DNA from: Maniola hyperantus
Taxonomy: Eukaryota; Arthropoda; Insecta; Lepidoptera; Nymphalidae
Reading direction: 5' to 3'
Assembly: GCF_902806685.2 (NCBI RefSeq)
Contig: NC_048550.1
Location: 3,391,383 to 3,455,382, forward strand
Length of the DNA: 64,000 bases
Shown here: one piece after another, positions 26,101-36,600 of the stretch
Position numbering within the stretch: the first letter of the stretch is position 1
How the letters are laid out: each line of letters begins with the position of its first letter
Made by a program: the position numbers and the translations under genes
The notes under the pieces: generated by a model
What the model saw: only the letters and a program-made list of their open reading frames with translations
Told to the model about the DNA's origin: nothing
Databases searched by the model: none

Positions 26101-29100
26101 AATTTTATTTTAGCAATTAAACAGTTTATTCGCCAACTCCTCTAGCCTCTAATAGCCTGAGTATAGCTTTCTGCGTCTTTTGCAGTGGACGACAGTATTT
26201 AAGCTGTCAACCGGCGTTGTTAGCTTACGACTCATTAGCTTAAATGGCTTGTAGTCCTTTTGTTTGCTGTCATGTATTGTGGCGCATCGCCCGTATCCTG
26301 GTGTAAGAAAACTAACTGACGCATACTCTCGAACAACAACGTCTCATTAGAGGTACAGTTATATGATACTAACTGATGCCCGAGGCTTCATTCGCGTGGA
26401 TTTAGATTTTCAAAAATCCCGTAGGACCTCTTTGATTTTCTGAGATAAAAGTAACCTACGAGTATGTCACTCTCTAGGTTCTACAACTATTATTATTCAT
26501 GTAAAAAATCAGATCAATACGTTGCTCGTTGCGTAGTGATTATAATATACTCTTTGGTTGCGGCATGATTGAAGGGCAAACCAACAAACAAACACACTTT
26601 CGCATTTATAATAGACCGTATAATATTATGTTGAACAGATTTCTTGTTTTCCTAGGTAGTCTTTTTATGTAAATATTAGATGATGCCCGCGACTTCGTCT
26701 GCGTGAATTTGGATTTTTTTTAATCCCGTGGGAACGTTTTCATTTTAGTTTAGGTACCTACCTACGATAGTAATTATTTTTATCTCCAGGTGTTAACAGC
26801 CAACATCGGCACTCTGCTGGACCTATACGGCGTGGAGAAGGGCCTGGACCACTACCGCTCTTCCCAAGAGCTGACCTTCGACGAATTCCGCTACTACCTG
26901 CAGCACGAGGTGTTCAGCGCGCTGCCCAAAACCCTGAACCTGCCGGTTGCGAGAGAGTACGAGAAGAAGATCAGTGAGGTATTTTCCCTTATCTACCTAT
27001 CGTCACTACGCAATCTACTCATGCAAAATCCGCTTTTTTTTTTTTTTAAAGAATATTAGCCATGTTAAATGACTAATATTCCCCATTTCTCTCCAACTAA
27101 GCGTCAGGCTTGTGCTAGGAGTAGGTACGACAATTGTGCAACGGACGGGGTTTGAACCGTCGGTCGACCTTTCGGTTTTTTACCGGTTGAGCTATTGAGG
27201 CTCTGATTTAAATGATTTGACTTTGAATTTGATATAAAATGTTCCAGGTTTGCTGGTTTGTGTGTAAAAAGAATCTGCTTCTGAGAGACAAGCCGATCTT
27301 CAGCGACGACTCTGTGTTCAAGTTGTTCCGAATATTCTGCCTACTCGCCGACCTGGTGCAAGACGCTGACGACACTAACCATTATATGGTAAGAAAATCT
27401 CTATCTAAATAAAAGGTAAAGCTGACTGACTGACTGACTGATCTAAGACCGCGGAACAGCTCCAACGGATCGAGCTCAGACGGATCGGGTTGAAATTCGG
27501 CATGCAGATAGCTATGACGTAAATATCCGCAAAGAAAGTATTTTTTATTATTGAACCCCTAAGGGGATAGAATAGGGGTCTGAAATGTGCGTAGTCCACG
27601 CGGACGAAGTCGCGAACATAACAAACAACAAAAGCTAGTCATAAATAATTTGAGGATGTAGTTTGTCTGGTAGGAGGCTTTGGCTGTGGCTATAGTTATC
27701 ACTCTACCGTCAAAACCCAAGCACCCTGAAATACTTATATGGCGTTTTCTGGTCAACAAAACCGGCCAAGTGCGAGTCAGGCTCGCGCACCGAGGGTTCC
27801 GTAGTGCAGTCGTATTTTTTCGACATTTTGCACGATAAATCAAAAACTATGATTCATAAAAATAAATAAAAATCTGTTTTAGAATCTACAGGTACAGGTC
27901 CCTTTCATATGATACCCCACTTGATATAGTTACCTTACTTTGATAATTGAAAATACTAATTATTAGTTCATGACCACAATAAAAAAAATTTTTGTGTGAT
28001 GTGACCACAAATTCACAGTTTTCAGATTTTCCCCCTAAAGCCAGCTAGAAGACCCACCTACCTGCCAAATTTCATGATTCTAGGTCAACGGGAAGTACCC
28101 TGTAGGTTTCTTGACAGACAGACAGACAGACAGGGTATGGGTTTGATGAAAACTGCTATTTTCATGCTGGCAGGACACTGCCAAACCTATTAGAGCGAGA
28201 GATACGATTAACAAAAACAAAGACGTTTTTGACGCGATATTTTTTCCATGGCCCATGTGTAAACCAGATGCGAACACACGAGAACAAGACGTATCAGTCT
28301 AAACGGTCATTGTCCTGTAATAATTTATTTCAGAACTTTAATCTTAATAAGTAGGTACTAAGTATGTACCTAAAGATTTTCCTAAGGTTGATTGCTCCAC
28401 TAAACTTTCCATTGCCTAAAGGTAAGACCTCTGGGGCTACAAACTTAATATTTTGCATGTAGGTTATCTGTGTACGGTACATCGACCTTTAAAAGGAGAT
28501 AGTAGATTTGTAGAGCATTGTCTCTGTCGTTGAGACCAACAAAACGTTATATAGGTATTAGTGACACAGACAACGCTCTACAAAGCCGAAATGTCATTCT
28601 AATGGCCGATGTACATTACTTTCTGTCGCGTACTGTAATTTAGTCCCGCCCCCACTATAAAAGGATTTTTCCGAGCGAAGTCGGTGCAGGGCAGCTGTTG
28701 GTAATATCACCAGAAAGCCCCCTGATATTTGTAGTTCAGTGTTTTTGAGTATGAACTTTACTTCCAGGTCGTACTCCAGCCATCAGAGGCAGGATTAGTC
28801 GCAGAGCAACTGGTCCTCTGTCTGGGTCTCCGCTGGGACACCGCTGACTGGGAAGCGTTGGGCTCCTCAATCGGACACTTCAAGTGGGCAGCATTTCTTG
28901 CAGTGCTCGAGGCTAAGTACTGTGGTGACCAGCAATTACACACTGAAGCATTGATAGAAGCCGTGGATGAACTATACGATGTTTTCATTGAGGATATTAT
29001 TAAAAAGGTATGCAAGTTTAGTTCCCCACTTTAGTTTTACGCACTGCATCCGATCCGAATCCGTGAAAATACGTTCCTTTTTGTTTTGTATGGGAACTTA

Positions 29101-32100
29101 TGACATAATATTATTATGTCGTAGATAATCGCTAGTAATCTCGATTCTCGACTGATAGAACTCGGATGACGGAAGTGCAGTGCGTAATCGCCGTAAAGCG
29201 GCATTCGTAAAAACAGCAAACTATCGAATGAATTGGCAAGGTGGAAACCATCAATATAGTCTGAAACATGGCAAAGTTCGTCAGAGGAATTAAAAGGTCT
29301 CATCATCATCCACTGATATTGCTTATTAGCGACTGCTCAACGACTCGATAGGCTCAGTTAGGTACATTCGATGGTAATATCTTAAAGAATCTTGCAGAGA
29401 CGCCGCAACTCCGTGCGCGTAGGTACGGCAACTTCCATATAAATTACAGATTCTGTCCACTGAGTTGCCGGGCAACTATCAACCGTCCGTAATGGCTCTT
29501 ATAGTTTCTTGTAGTTTGTCAACTGTACTAGGGGAAGGATAGCGCCGTGTTCTCTACCAGGGCAGGAAGAAATCAAAGGAAGCGAACACTAATAAATATA
29601 ATTATAATTCTACACAATTCAAATTATTATTTCGAATCGAAGCTACAATCTGGTACGGTGGTCTTAGGGCAACTGGCGAGTCGCGCCACACCTCGCACGA
29701 CGTAGCCTCAAAATGCTGACTTGTCAGTGCCCGCTACAATACCCAAGTTGTCTAACATGAAATAAACATATTTCATTTCACTTTATCTTCTTTCAGGGAT
29801 ATCTCTTCAAGCGCGGCTACCTACTGCCAACCATGCGAGAGTATTGGTGTGTTCTTCAACCGTGCGCCCTAACTTATTACAAGAGCTCCTCGCAAAAGGA
29901 ACAATGTGGACGGATTACTATAGACGAATACTGTTCTGTAGAAGCAGCACCAGGCGAGGGTAAAATACAACGGTTCCAAGTTATTACCCCTGAAAGGACC
30001 TTCGAGTTTGGGACTCAAGACCACAAGTAAGTACAAGTCTTTATTGGCATTTTCATAGTTATTTATGGGGGAATGAAAAAATAAAAATACTTAGTATTAA
30101 GAAAAATAAGACTGATTTAACCGAAATATGGCATGAATGATGGACGATCGCAAAGAAAATACGGAACCCTAGAAACAGAAATATAGTAATAGATCAAGTT
30201 AGGCAGAAAGTACGATTTTACTGACTGCACAAATTATTCCAGTTAATCGTAGATAGGTATATGCAGGAAGTTCAAATTGTATACCAAAGTCAGTCAGTAA
30301 AAATTGTATAGCAAAACGGGCAATGGAACCCCATACGTTCCCAGTCTCTCCAATCACACTAACGTTTTCAGAAACTTGAATTTGTATCCAGGATTCTATC
30401 GCCACAGACTATGGAGTTCAAACCAGAACTTAGTCTATAATAAAAGGTCTTCTATCAGGAGTCGTCTCCAATGGCTGTCAGCCCTACGTCAAGCAGCAGC
30501 AGTATCAGGCGGTGCGGAAGGCTACCAAAGAAGAGCGCGAGCCGGCAGACGAGGCGCAGGGGCTAGGCGAGAACAAGAAGTTAGGGACGCACGTGCGAGG
30601 CTGCAACATGAAGTACGAGCCAGACTTGCGGCTGAGGCGCAAGCTCAGGTACATCCCTTTCAAATCGATTTGCTTCCTCGTTTCTATTTTCGATATAGAA
30701 TTTCCTTCCAGACAATTTTCTCTCCAGTTTTACTAGGTACATTTATTAAGCGCATTTTAACCAAGGTCCTTGCTTCGTTGATTGCTTATGATTCTAGTAA
30801 AGCACAAGCATATCTTGCATAATTTTTTGGAGAATGACGTGCTTTCGAGCTCTTTTGTGCCTAGGTACATGATACGGCCAAGAATCTTGAATGCTCTGCA
30901 ACTCAGGTTTTTTTTTCAAATATTCATGAAGATAAATTTTACACCCATATATATTTTCAGGAATTAGCAGAACTAGCACAACAAGATAACAAGAAATTAG
31001 AAGAGTTGAAAACAGCGCAAACTGAATTAGAAAGATTGCTCCAGGAAGAGACACAAGCGAAACGAGACGAAGAAATTGTGAGAGCACTACAAGCTAGGTA
31101 TACTAAGTTGAATAATATTAAGTTTTAAAAATATAATATGTAAAATTTTAGTAAGTATAGTATTTTTAGATATTAAATCTAAAAATACAAAATTACATAT
31201 AAATGTAGTAATAAGAAATACCTACTTATTGTGTAGAAAATAAATAGCATAAGGTTATGAAAAAGATATTTTGTTTTTTGAAATAGTATAACCACCTAAG
31301 AATTTGTTGCTGGTCGTTCCTTTTTTAGAACAGATCCATCAGTAAGAAATCGGAACAGTAGAACAGTATTCGGAACCAGCAGTTGTTTTCATATTCATAG
31401 TCTTGTTGACCCTTGATGACTCATAGAAGTCTGTAGAAGTACAATAAAATCGGGAATAAAGGACACTTTAAAGTAATTTTGGTTATTTGTCATTCCAGAG
31501 TATTAGCAGAAGAATGGGAAAGGCGTGAAGAGTTAGAAAGATTGCAAGAAGAACAGAACAAGATGTTAGAAGAAGAAAGACTGAAACGGAAACAATTCGA
31601 AATGCTCCAAGCTGAAAAAGAAGCGCAGTTCAGAGGTAAAGAATTCGATTCATCTTTCGTATATCTGCCCTAAAACAGAATTCATCATAACTTTGGACTT
31701 CCACAAATATTTGATTCGTCGGTTCATTTTCATTAGCCAATATTTCATAGCCAAGTGGGCTTACCTGGAAGGGATATGCCAGTTTTTATTAAACTCTATC
31801 GGTTTCTACTAAGCATTATGCCGAAACGCTAAATGCTTGGCGGCACGTCTTTGCTAGTACGACTGTATATAGGCACGTCCAAAGCACGTCCAAAGATCAT
31901 ATCAGAAGGAATTAAAAAAAAATCCAAATGTGTGCCGAGTATCAAATCCGGGACTCTCTGCTCACTACTGCATCAAAATCTAATAGGTATCTGGTATAAT
32001 AATCATTTTCTGTTTTTAGAAGCTGAAAGAAGACTGAAAGAGTTAGAAGAGGAGAAACAGAGACTAGACGCAGAGTTACGTGCAGCACAGGAGAAGATCT

Positions 32101-32682
32101 CAAAGACAGAGCACAATGCGCATGCTCTTCACGTACAGCTTAGAGTAAGTCAGTGTTTTTGTGTGCTGCTAACTTCACTTAACTTCAATAAAGTAACGAA
32201 GAAGATGCTTGTTGTGACTGAAATTAGCAGCAGGTGCAATACCGCCTTTAAATGCACATAGGTACTTATAGTAGCTACTGCAATGAAAAAAGTTGTTTAA
32301 TTAAGAAAAGACAGTGCTTTCTTTATCAGCTAATTGTCTGGTCTATCAATGTAGAAATCAGCTGGGAATTATCAGAGTGCGTAATTTAAGTAAGGAGTAA
32401 TTCTCAAATGGGAGACAAAAAAAAGTAATTAGTGTAGATTGGATAACTGATTTTTCTATAGCTAAAATGCAAGTTTGGACATATCTTGCCGGTCAACAAA
32501 TTGAATCAAGTAAAAGATCAGAATTTTATCTATTGCAGGATATGAGTCCAAACCTCCGCAACGGGGAAAGGGCACGCCGAGCCATTTCCTTCGTGCCCAC
32601 GACCAAGAGTTCTTCCGATACACTGATCGATCTCAGAGCACTTAGGCACTTGAAAACCCTCAACGATGAAGAGAAGCTATGA
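17177..32682 (+). CDS. SWAP70: SWAP70/DEF6-like protein, complete
   Basis: Ten exons: 17177-17269, 26790-26978, 27248-27388, 28768-29007, 29797-30026, 30459-30648, 30961-31097, 31499-31635, 32020-32144, 32539-32682. All phases join, giving 541 residues. Residues 1 to about 221 match the SWAP70 N-terminal EF-hand-like region (start NCIWHAF; then the VCWFVCKKNLL segment typical of the family). Residues 222 to about 318 form a PH domain (GYLFKRGYLL, EYWCVLQPCALTYY, FQVITPERTFEF, RLQWLSAL). From about 320 to 500 lies a long Arg/Glu-rich coiled coil. Family members bind PIP3 and F-actin and act on Rac/RhoA in membrane ruffling and phagocytosis. Vertebrate paralogues are SWAP70 and DEF6; one insect homologue is expected, so either symbol could apply. 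Intron 1 is 9.5 kb and full of repeats. A poly(A) signal follows at 33171-33176. Confidence 0.9.
17605..17901 (+). mobile_element. RTE-like LINE 3' end with intact C-terminal ORF
   Basis: A 98-codon open frame reads IRNEEIRRRTKATDIAQRI, then LKWQWAGHV, GRPPARWTDDL, RVWWRALGKAYVQQWTQTG and a stop. This is the familiar C-terminus of RTE-type endonuclease-reverse transcriptases in moths. It is followed by (ATTGG)n, matching the short tandem repeat tails of RTE elements. It is 5'-truncated and lies in SWAP70 intron 1. Confidence 0.8.
18055..18340 (-). repeat. tRNA-derived SINE, diverged
   Basis: Minus-strand copy with the tail (CATCGCCAGCCCACCA) at the left and the body words GTTTTCCTTCATCGTTAAAG and AAGTGATATTTCATTGCTTA. 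The head at the right is decayed. Confidence 0.65.
18425..18650. repeat. Dispersed repeat with CTTCGAACGGGT start
   Basis: This has the look of a common lepidopteran interspersed repeat: AGTCTATGTCATTCAGGAAT, TCAAAATCAGTTCAGTAGTT and an end near TAATATTAAGTATAGAT. It is non-coding; the class is uncertain. Confidence 0.5.
19044..19320 (+). mobile_element. LINE 3' end fragment
   Basis: The reading frame ending FKTRVNRHHHFPSG matches the C-terminus and 3' tail seen at 35085-35320 and 44938-45184 (shared DNA word AAGAGTGAATAGGCA). A frameshifted overlap of two short frames shows decay. Confidence 0.65.
19845..20080 (+). mobile_element. Helitron-like repeat (ATAAATGCGAAAG type)
   Basis: Diverged copy of 12366-12592: CATATTATAAATGTGAAAGT, CTGCTAGCTTTTCACGGC, GATTTTGACTTCATTTG and an end near AAGTCGCGGGCGTC. 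Confidence 0.6.
20150..20330 (-). repeat. tRNA-derived SINE, 3' half
   Basis: Minus-strand copy with GGGTCTCCTCTCAGAGTGAG, CCATAGTCTACCACGCTGGC and GGTTTCCTCACGATGTTTTC. The tRNA-like head is missing. Confidence 0.7.
20935..21095 (-). mobile_element. RTE-like LINE fragment, inverted
   Basis: The minus-strand frame has MLRVSLRDQIRNEKIRRRTS followed by KTWQWAGHIA, the same C-terminal region as 17605-17901 but frameshifted and truncated. Confidence 0.7.
22360..22600 (+). repeat. RTE scrap plus SINE copy
   Basis: Positions 22370-22425 keep CAGAGAGCTATGCTTGGAAT, as in the RTE ORF at 50231. Positions 22424-22590 are a plus-strand SINE (GGTTCAATCCTGGGCACG, GTGAAGGAAAACATCGTAAG). Confidence 0.6.
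23690..23885 (-). repeat. tRNA-derived SINE
   Basis: Minus-strand copy with both body and head: GTGTTCCTTCACCATTAAAA, CACATAACTCCGAAAAGTTA and a B-box-like ATCGAACCCCTGACCC complement. Confidence 0.7.
24625..24930. mobile_element. GTGCCAGACCTTCG foldback with inner hairpin
   Basis: The segment starting GTGCCAGACCTTCGTTATTT matches both arms of the element at 51206-51511. At 24833-24930 a strong hairpin forms from CAGACACTCAGTATCATGGC and its complement around GGGGTTGCC/GGCAACCCC. No coding role for the overlapping short frames. Confidence 0.65.
24931..25130 (-). repeat. tRNA-derived SINE, good copy
   Basis: Among the clearest minus-strand copies: GTTTTCCTTCACCGTTAAAG, AAGTGATATTTAATTGCTTA, GCACATAACTCCGAAAAGTT, then a tRNA-like head with B-box complement (GGGATCGAATTCCCGACC) and CTTAACCACTAGGCTATCA. 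Confidence 0.75.
25513..25775 (+). mobile_element. GGGTTCCGTACC-type dispersed repeat
   Basis: Shortened copy of the 8348-8803 family with GGGTTCCGTACCTCAAAAGG, GTCAAGAAACCTATAGGGTA and an end near GAGCGCGAGTCTTGGTCGG. Confidence 0.7.
26380..26745 (-). mobile_element. Decayed Helitron-like fragments
   Basis: Positions 26380-26612 run from an eroded GATGCCCGAGGCTTCATTCG to TTTCGCATTTATAATA, an inverted Helitron-like copy. Positions 26680-26745 start another (GATGATGCCCGCGACTTCGT). Both lie just before SWAP70 exon 2. Confidence 0.5.
27120..27205 (-). repeat. tRNA-like SINE head
   Basis: On the minus strand CTCAATAGCTCAACCGGTAA is followed by GGTTCAAACCCCGTCCGTTG, giving A- and B-box-like motifs without paired acceptor ends. 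It is in SWAP70 intron 2. Confidence 0.55.
27404..27641 (+). mobile_element. Helitron-like non-autonomous repeat
   Basis: Same family as 152-375: AAAAGGTAAAGCTGACTGAC at the start, GGCATGCAGATAGC, GTAGTCCACGCGGACGAAGT and an end at AAAGCTAGT. Confidence 0.65.
27752..28135 (-). mobile_element. GGGTTCCGTACC-type repeat, inverted
   Basis: Starts at GGCCAAGTGCGAGTCAGGCT and runs through GAGGGTTCCGTAG, CATATGATACCCCACTTGAT and GAAATTTGGCAGG (complement) to a (GACA)n tract at about 28115-28132. The opening GGGTTCCG terminal block is missing. Confidence 0.7.
28474..28636. mobile_element. CAGTACGCGG-type palindromic MITE
   Basis: Nearly self-complementary: TTTGTAGAGCATTGTCTCTG pairs with CAGACAACGCTCTACAAAG, and the ends carry CATCGACCTTT and CGATGTACATTACTTTCTG. 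The left terminus is eroded. It lies in SWAP70 intron 3. Confidence 0.75.
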
Positions 32683-33602
32683 AATATTACCCACAAATTA
32701 TCTCAGGCATTTTTCGGGATTAGTTTCAAAATTGGCTTGAATTTAGGTTCTTACAAGAGTGAGACAGCTCGTTGGATAAAGTGCAGGTGGCAGGAGAGCG
32801 ATACCGATGTTGAATTCCTGGATTTCCAACCAACTCTTAAAAAGGAGGACTACGTCAACTGTAACCCTCCTGTAACTCGCGTCCTACCTTAACCTATGAA
32901 ATTTTAATGTGCTGTACTCATATTATATCTTCATAGGCACCTAAAGCCCAGAAATACAAAATCAAATTAATGATTTCGTATTTTAATCCACTGAGTAGCG
33001 TATTAGATGTAGCTACAAAGTCGCATCTAGAAATTGCCAAAAAACTAGCCCTTTTATCAGTGCAGCAAACCGTAATTTCGGATAGTATTAGAGAAATTGT
33101 ATTTAAAAAAGTTTTAATAAATGAAAGCAGCTTTTATAAATTGATAAAATTTATTACATTAAATTAAGTTAATAAATAGTACACAATTATACAATTACTT
33201 ATTTCATTTCCCTTTCCTTGAAGAGTGTCCCTTGTACCTATTAAATGTGAGTTCTGCATACTACTATAACATTCTAAAGGAAGGTAGGGGTTCCTATTGG
33301 TACGTATGAACGCAACGTACTACCAACGCAGCAGTCAAATGTTAATGAAATACTTTGTGCTGGGTTGTTCGATGCCCAAATAATGTTGGGCATATTTACC
33401 TACGCAGCAGCGCTTATTACTGGAGTTTTACGCTCGTTTTATCCCTATCTTTGTCAGTTTCAACTTTGGAAAGCATTACTAAACAGAGAAATGCTTGACG
33501 ACGCATACATGAGGATTTTTCTCCTCAAGGAATTAAAAAGGTAAAATACATCGGGCGAATACACATCCTTGTGTTGCACCCTGGTATCGTAAAGCATAGC
33601 AA
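32683..33602. other. Convergent gap between SWAP70 and DRC10
   Basis: This is the SWAP70 3' UTR (poly(A) signal AATAAA at 33171-33176) followed by the DRC10 3' flank. A 65-codon open frame at 32970-33167 has no recognisable domain and lies before that signal, so I treat it as UTR. Confidence 0.5.
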
Positions 33603-36600
33603 TTACTTCTTCCCTTTGGCCTCCTTCTTGGCTGCCTTTTTCTCGGCGGCGGCCTGTGCGGCTGCCCTTCTCTCGGCAAGCTCCTGGGCAAGTTGCATTT
33701 GCTTCTGTTTCTTCTTGAGCTAGAAATGATAAGATTTTTGGAAAGGACAGGTAAAAGAAGGACACCAGAGGAATGAATGGGTCTAAGGACTTTACGCTTT
33801 CTTCTTCCCCTTTTTGCCTTTGGTTTTGAGCTGCACAAAAATAAAAGATGCATCTTGAGATACAAAAAAGTAGGATACCTTCAAGAAAATAGAACGGTTG
33901 GAAAACGTACCGAATGTCAACAAAAGTAATAATTTAGCAACACTAATAAGATAATAGGGCGGAAATAAGAAACAGAGATATGAATATAGATAGGTTGGCT
34001 AGAAAGTTAAAATAAATAGGTAGGTAAGTAGTACCTATATTCCTGGTGATACCCAGGTTTGTTAGGTATGCCTGATCTTTTCAATTGAATAGTACTTAGG
34101 TATATCAACTTACTTTTTTCTTCTCGGCCCTGTTCGCCAGCACTTCTCGCCAAGCACTCTGGATGACTCTCGCGGCGTGCTCCACGATGAACTTGTTCAT
34201 CTTCGCTGTCATCTCCTGGTGGTATTCCTCCTCTCTCTCCGCCATTAATGGAATATATTCTTTATCCTGCTCTGCCAGTTTGATCTGCAGCAAACCAGTT
34301 TTAGCTTTATTTAATAGACTTTGAAAAAGAATAGACAGTTCTCAATTCGCATACCTAGCTAAGTATTTATTTCGCTTAGTCTAAAAAGACGATGGCGCTA
34401 ATGCAAGATATGGGAAAGAAATATAAAACATCTCTGTAAATAAATAATTCTTACATGAGTCTAATTTTAACATTGAGACTAATTTTAGCATTATCTGGTT
34501 ATTTATATCACAAAGGTAAAAAAATGGGAATGCACCGAAATGATTTGGTACTAAGTCTACTGTGGCTGAATTACAAATTGGGTTGTTCTATTCAATCATG
34601 CACTTAGTTGTACCTAGTATTGAAGTTGTCCAAACATTACAAGGATCGAGAGTTAAAAAAACCGAAACTACTTGAAACCTCTAAGTTGTCGCATTTCTCC
34701 AGCTCATCGTCATATTTCTCGGTGAACTCGTCTAACTCCACTTGCTTGTCTCCCATCTCGAGATCGTACTTCTGCAACCACGAGAGCAATTGCGTCTCCA
34801 CTTTGAACCTTAAACGATTTGTTGTTATTATACGGAAAATAATCATCTATACGTTTTTTAGCGTTTAAACTATCGTGAGTGATTTTCATTATACATATCT
34901 CACATACCGTGACCCGGCTTTACTCACGTGCTTAGTCGACGCGCTAGCCCGACTAGTTTCGAACTTTGTGTCCTTTTTCAAAGGGAGTCAGTTCGCGCAC
35001 GCGTTCAAATTAAAATTTGCCGCAAAGTGCCGCGCGGAGGCAGCGCTGCGGCCGCCCTGATTTGTAAATTGTAAGTCCATATACTTAAATTCCATCTACG
35101 CGTATGAAACGCTTTGCGACATTGTTCCTTATATACGCGTGGCAAGGGTCTGGAATACACTTCCGAGATCAGTGTTTCCTGCCAATTATAATCCAGGTAT
35201 CTTTAAAACAAGAGTGAATAGGCACCTTCTAGGCAAACGCGTCCCATCTTGGGCCACATCATCACTTTCCATCAGGTGTGATCGTGGTTGAGCGTGCGCC
35301 AATAATGAAGAAAAATTAAAAAACGCGCGAGTGCAGCGCTGCGCCCGCGCTGCGGCCGCGTATCAAATCATCTCGGTCGCAATTATATGGGTTTACAAAG
35401 TAGTTGCAGCGCTGCAGACGGGCTACCTCCACTTTGTGGCGAAGGCGACCTAAAACGGGTGATATTCTTTAAAAATAATTACCTCCGCGCCCGTTGATTC
35501 TTCTCGTCAATGAGATGCGCTTTGAGCAAGTTTTCATACATTTCCCTGGATTCTACCTCTTCCTCTTTCAGCAGCTCGTTCTTGACTATGTGAGCGCGGG
35601 TCGCTAACACCATTTGACGATCTGAATCTAAGCTGTAAGATAGGCTACTTCGGTCAGGTAATATCCCACAGTAATAGGACAAGCTAAATCGCTTGGCGCC
35701 ACGGCTTTGCCGGTAGGGTAGTACTAATACAACTACTACGTACCAGCCACGGCCAAAGCCTCCCCTCCCACCAGACCAGACCAGGTATTTAGAAATTATA
35801 AAATTCTAAACCCCTGCCAGGAATCGAACCCGGGACCTCCCACTAATAAGAACACAGCGCTTACCACTGCGCCAGGGGCGTCGTCTATCGTGTTCACTCA
35901 CATTTTCTTCTTAAGCTTGACATCCGCGTCGAAGTTCAGCACAGCCAGCTCTTTCTCCAGCTTCGATATGATATCGGCTTTCATTGCCATTGTCTCTTCG
36001 AATTTTTGACTCTCCACTCTTAATTTATCCGTGTACTCTAAAGAAATAAACAGATCACTAAAAATATCTGGATTTTTTGGGCATCTCTATTTTTCGGAGT
36101 TAGTATGATGTGCTTTTGAACAATAAAATATCACTTGGGTTGAAGATGAAAGAAAATATCGTAAGGGAACCTAAATACCTGACAGTTCTCCATAATGTTG
36201 TATATTTTTTTTAAAGAACAATCAACAGGTTACAAAAAAAAACTTAAAACTACACAAAAAGAAAGAAATACCGACATAAGTATAAATGCTATTTTGTAGT
36301 CCCACAGTGATTGCCACAGCATGCGATGTGAAACTATATAGAAGGAGAAAAAACGGAAAAGGAAACGGACAAGAGAAGAGGTGCTAAAATTAGACCCAGC
36401 AAGCTGAGGCAATCAACTAACTGGATTCAGTTCTCAAAGGTGTGCAAAATCTGTGTCAATCCGCACTTGGCTAGTGATGGTGGACATGGGCTAAACCCTT
36501 CTCATTCCGAGAGGAGGCCCGTACTTTGCGAGGTGACCCGTTCTTAGTAGTGGACCGGCGATGGCTTCGAAATGATTAGAATGATTCGGATAAGTATAAC

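Noticed and set aside
32970..33167. 65-codon frame after SWAP70
   Set aside because: It is before the SWAP70 poly(A) signal with no recognisable domain; treated as 3' UTR.
33533..33865. 110-codon minus-strand frame
   Set aside because: Out-of-phase reading across both alternative last exons of DRC10; not itself a gene.
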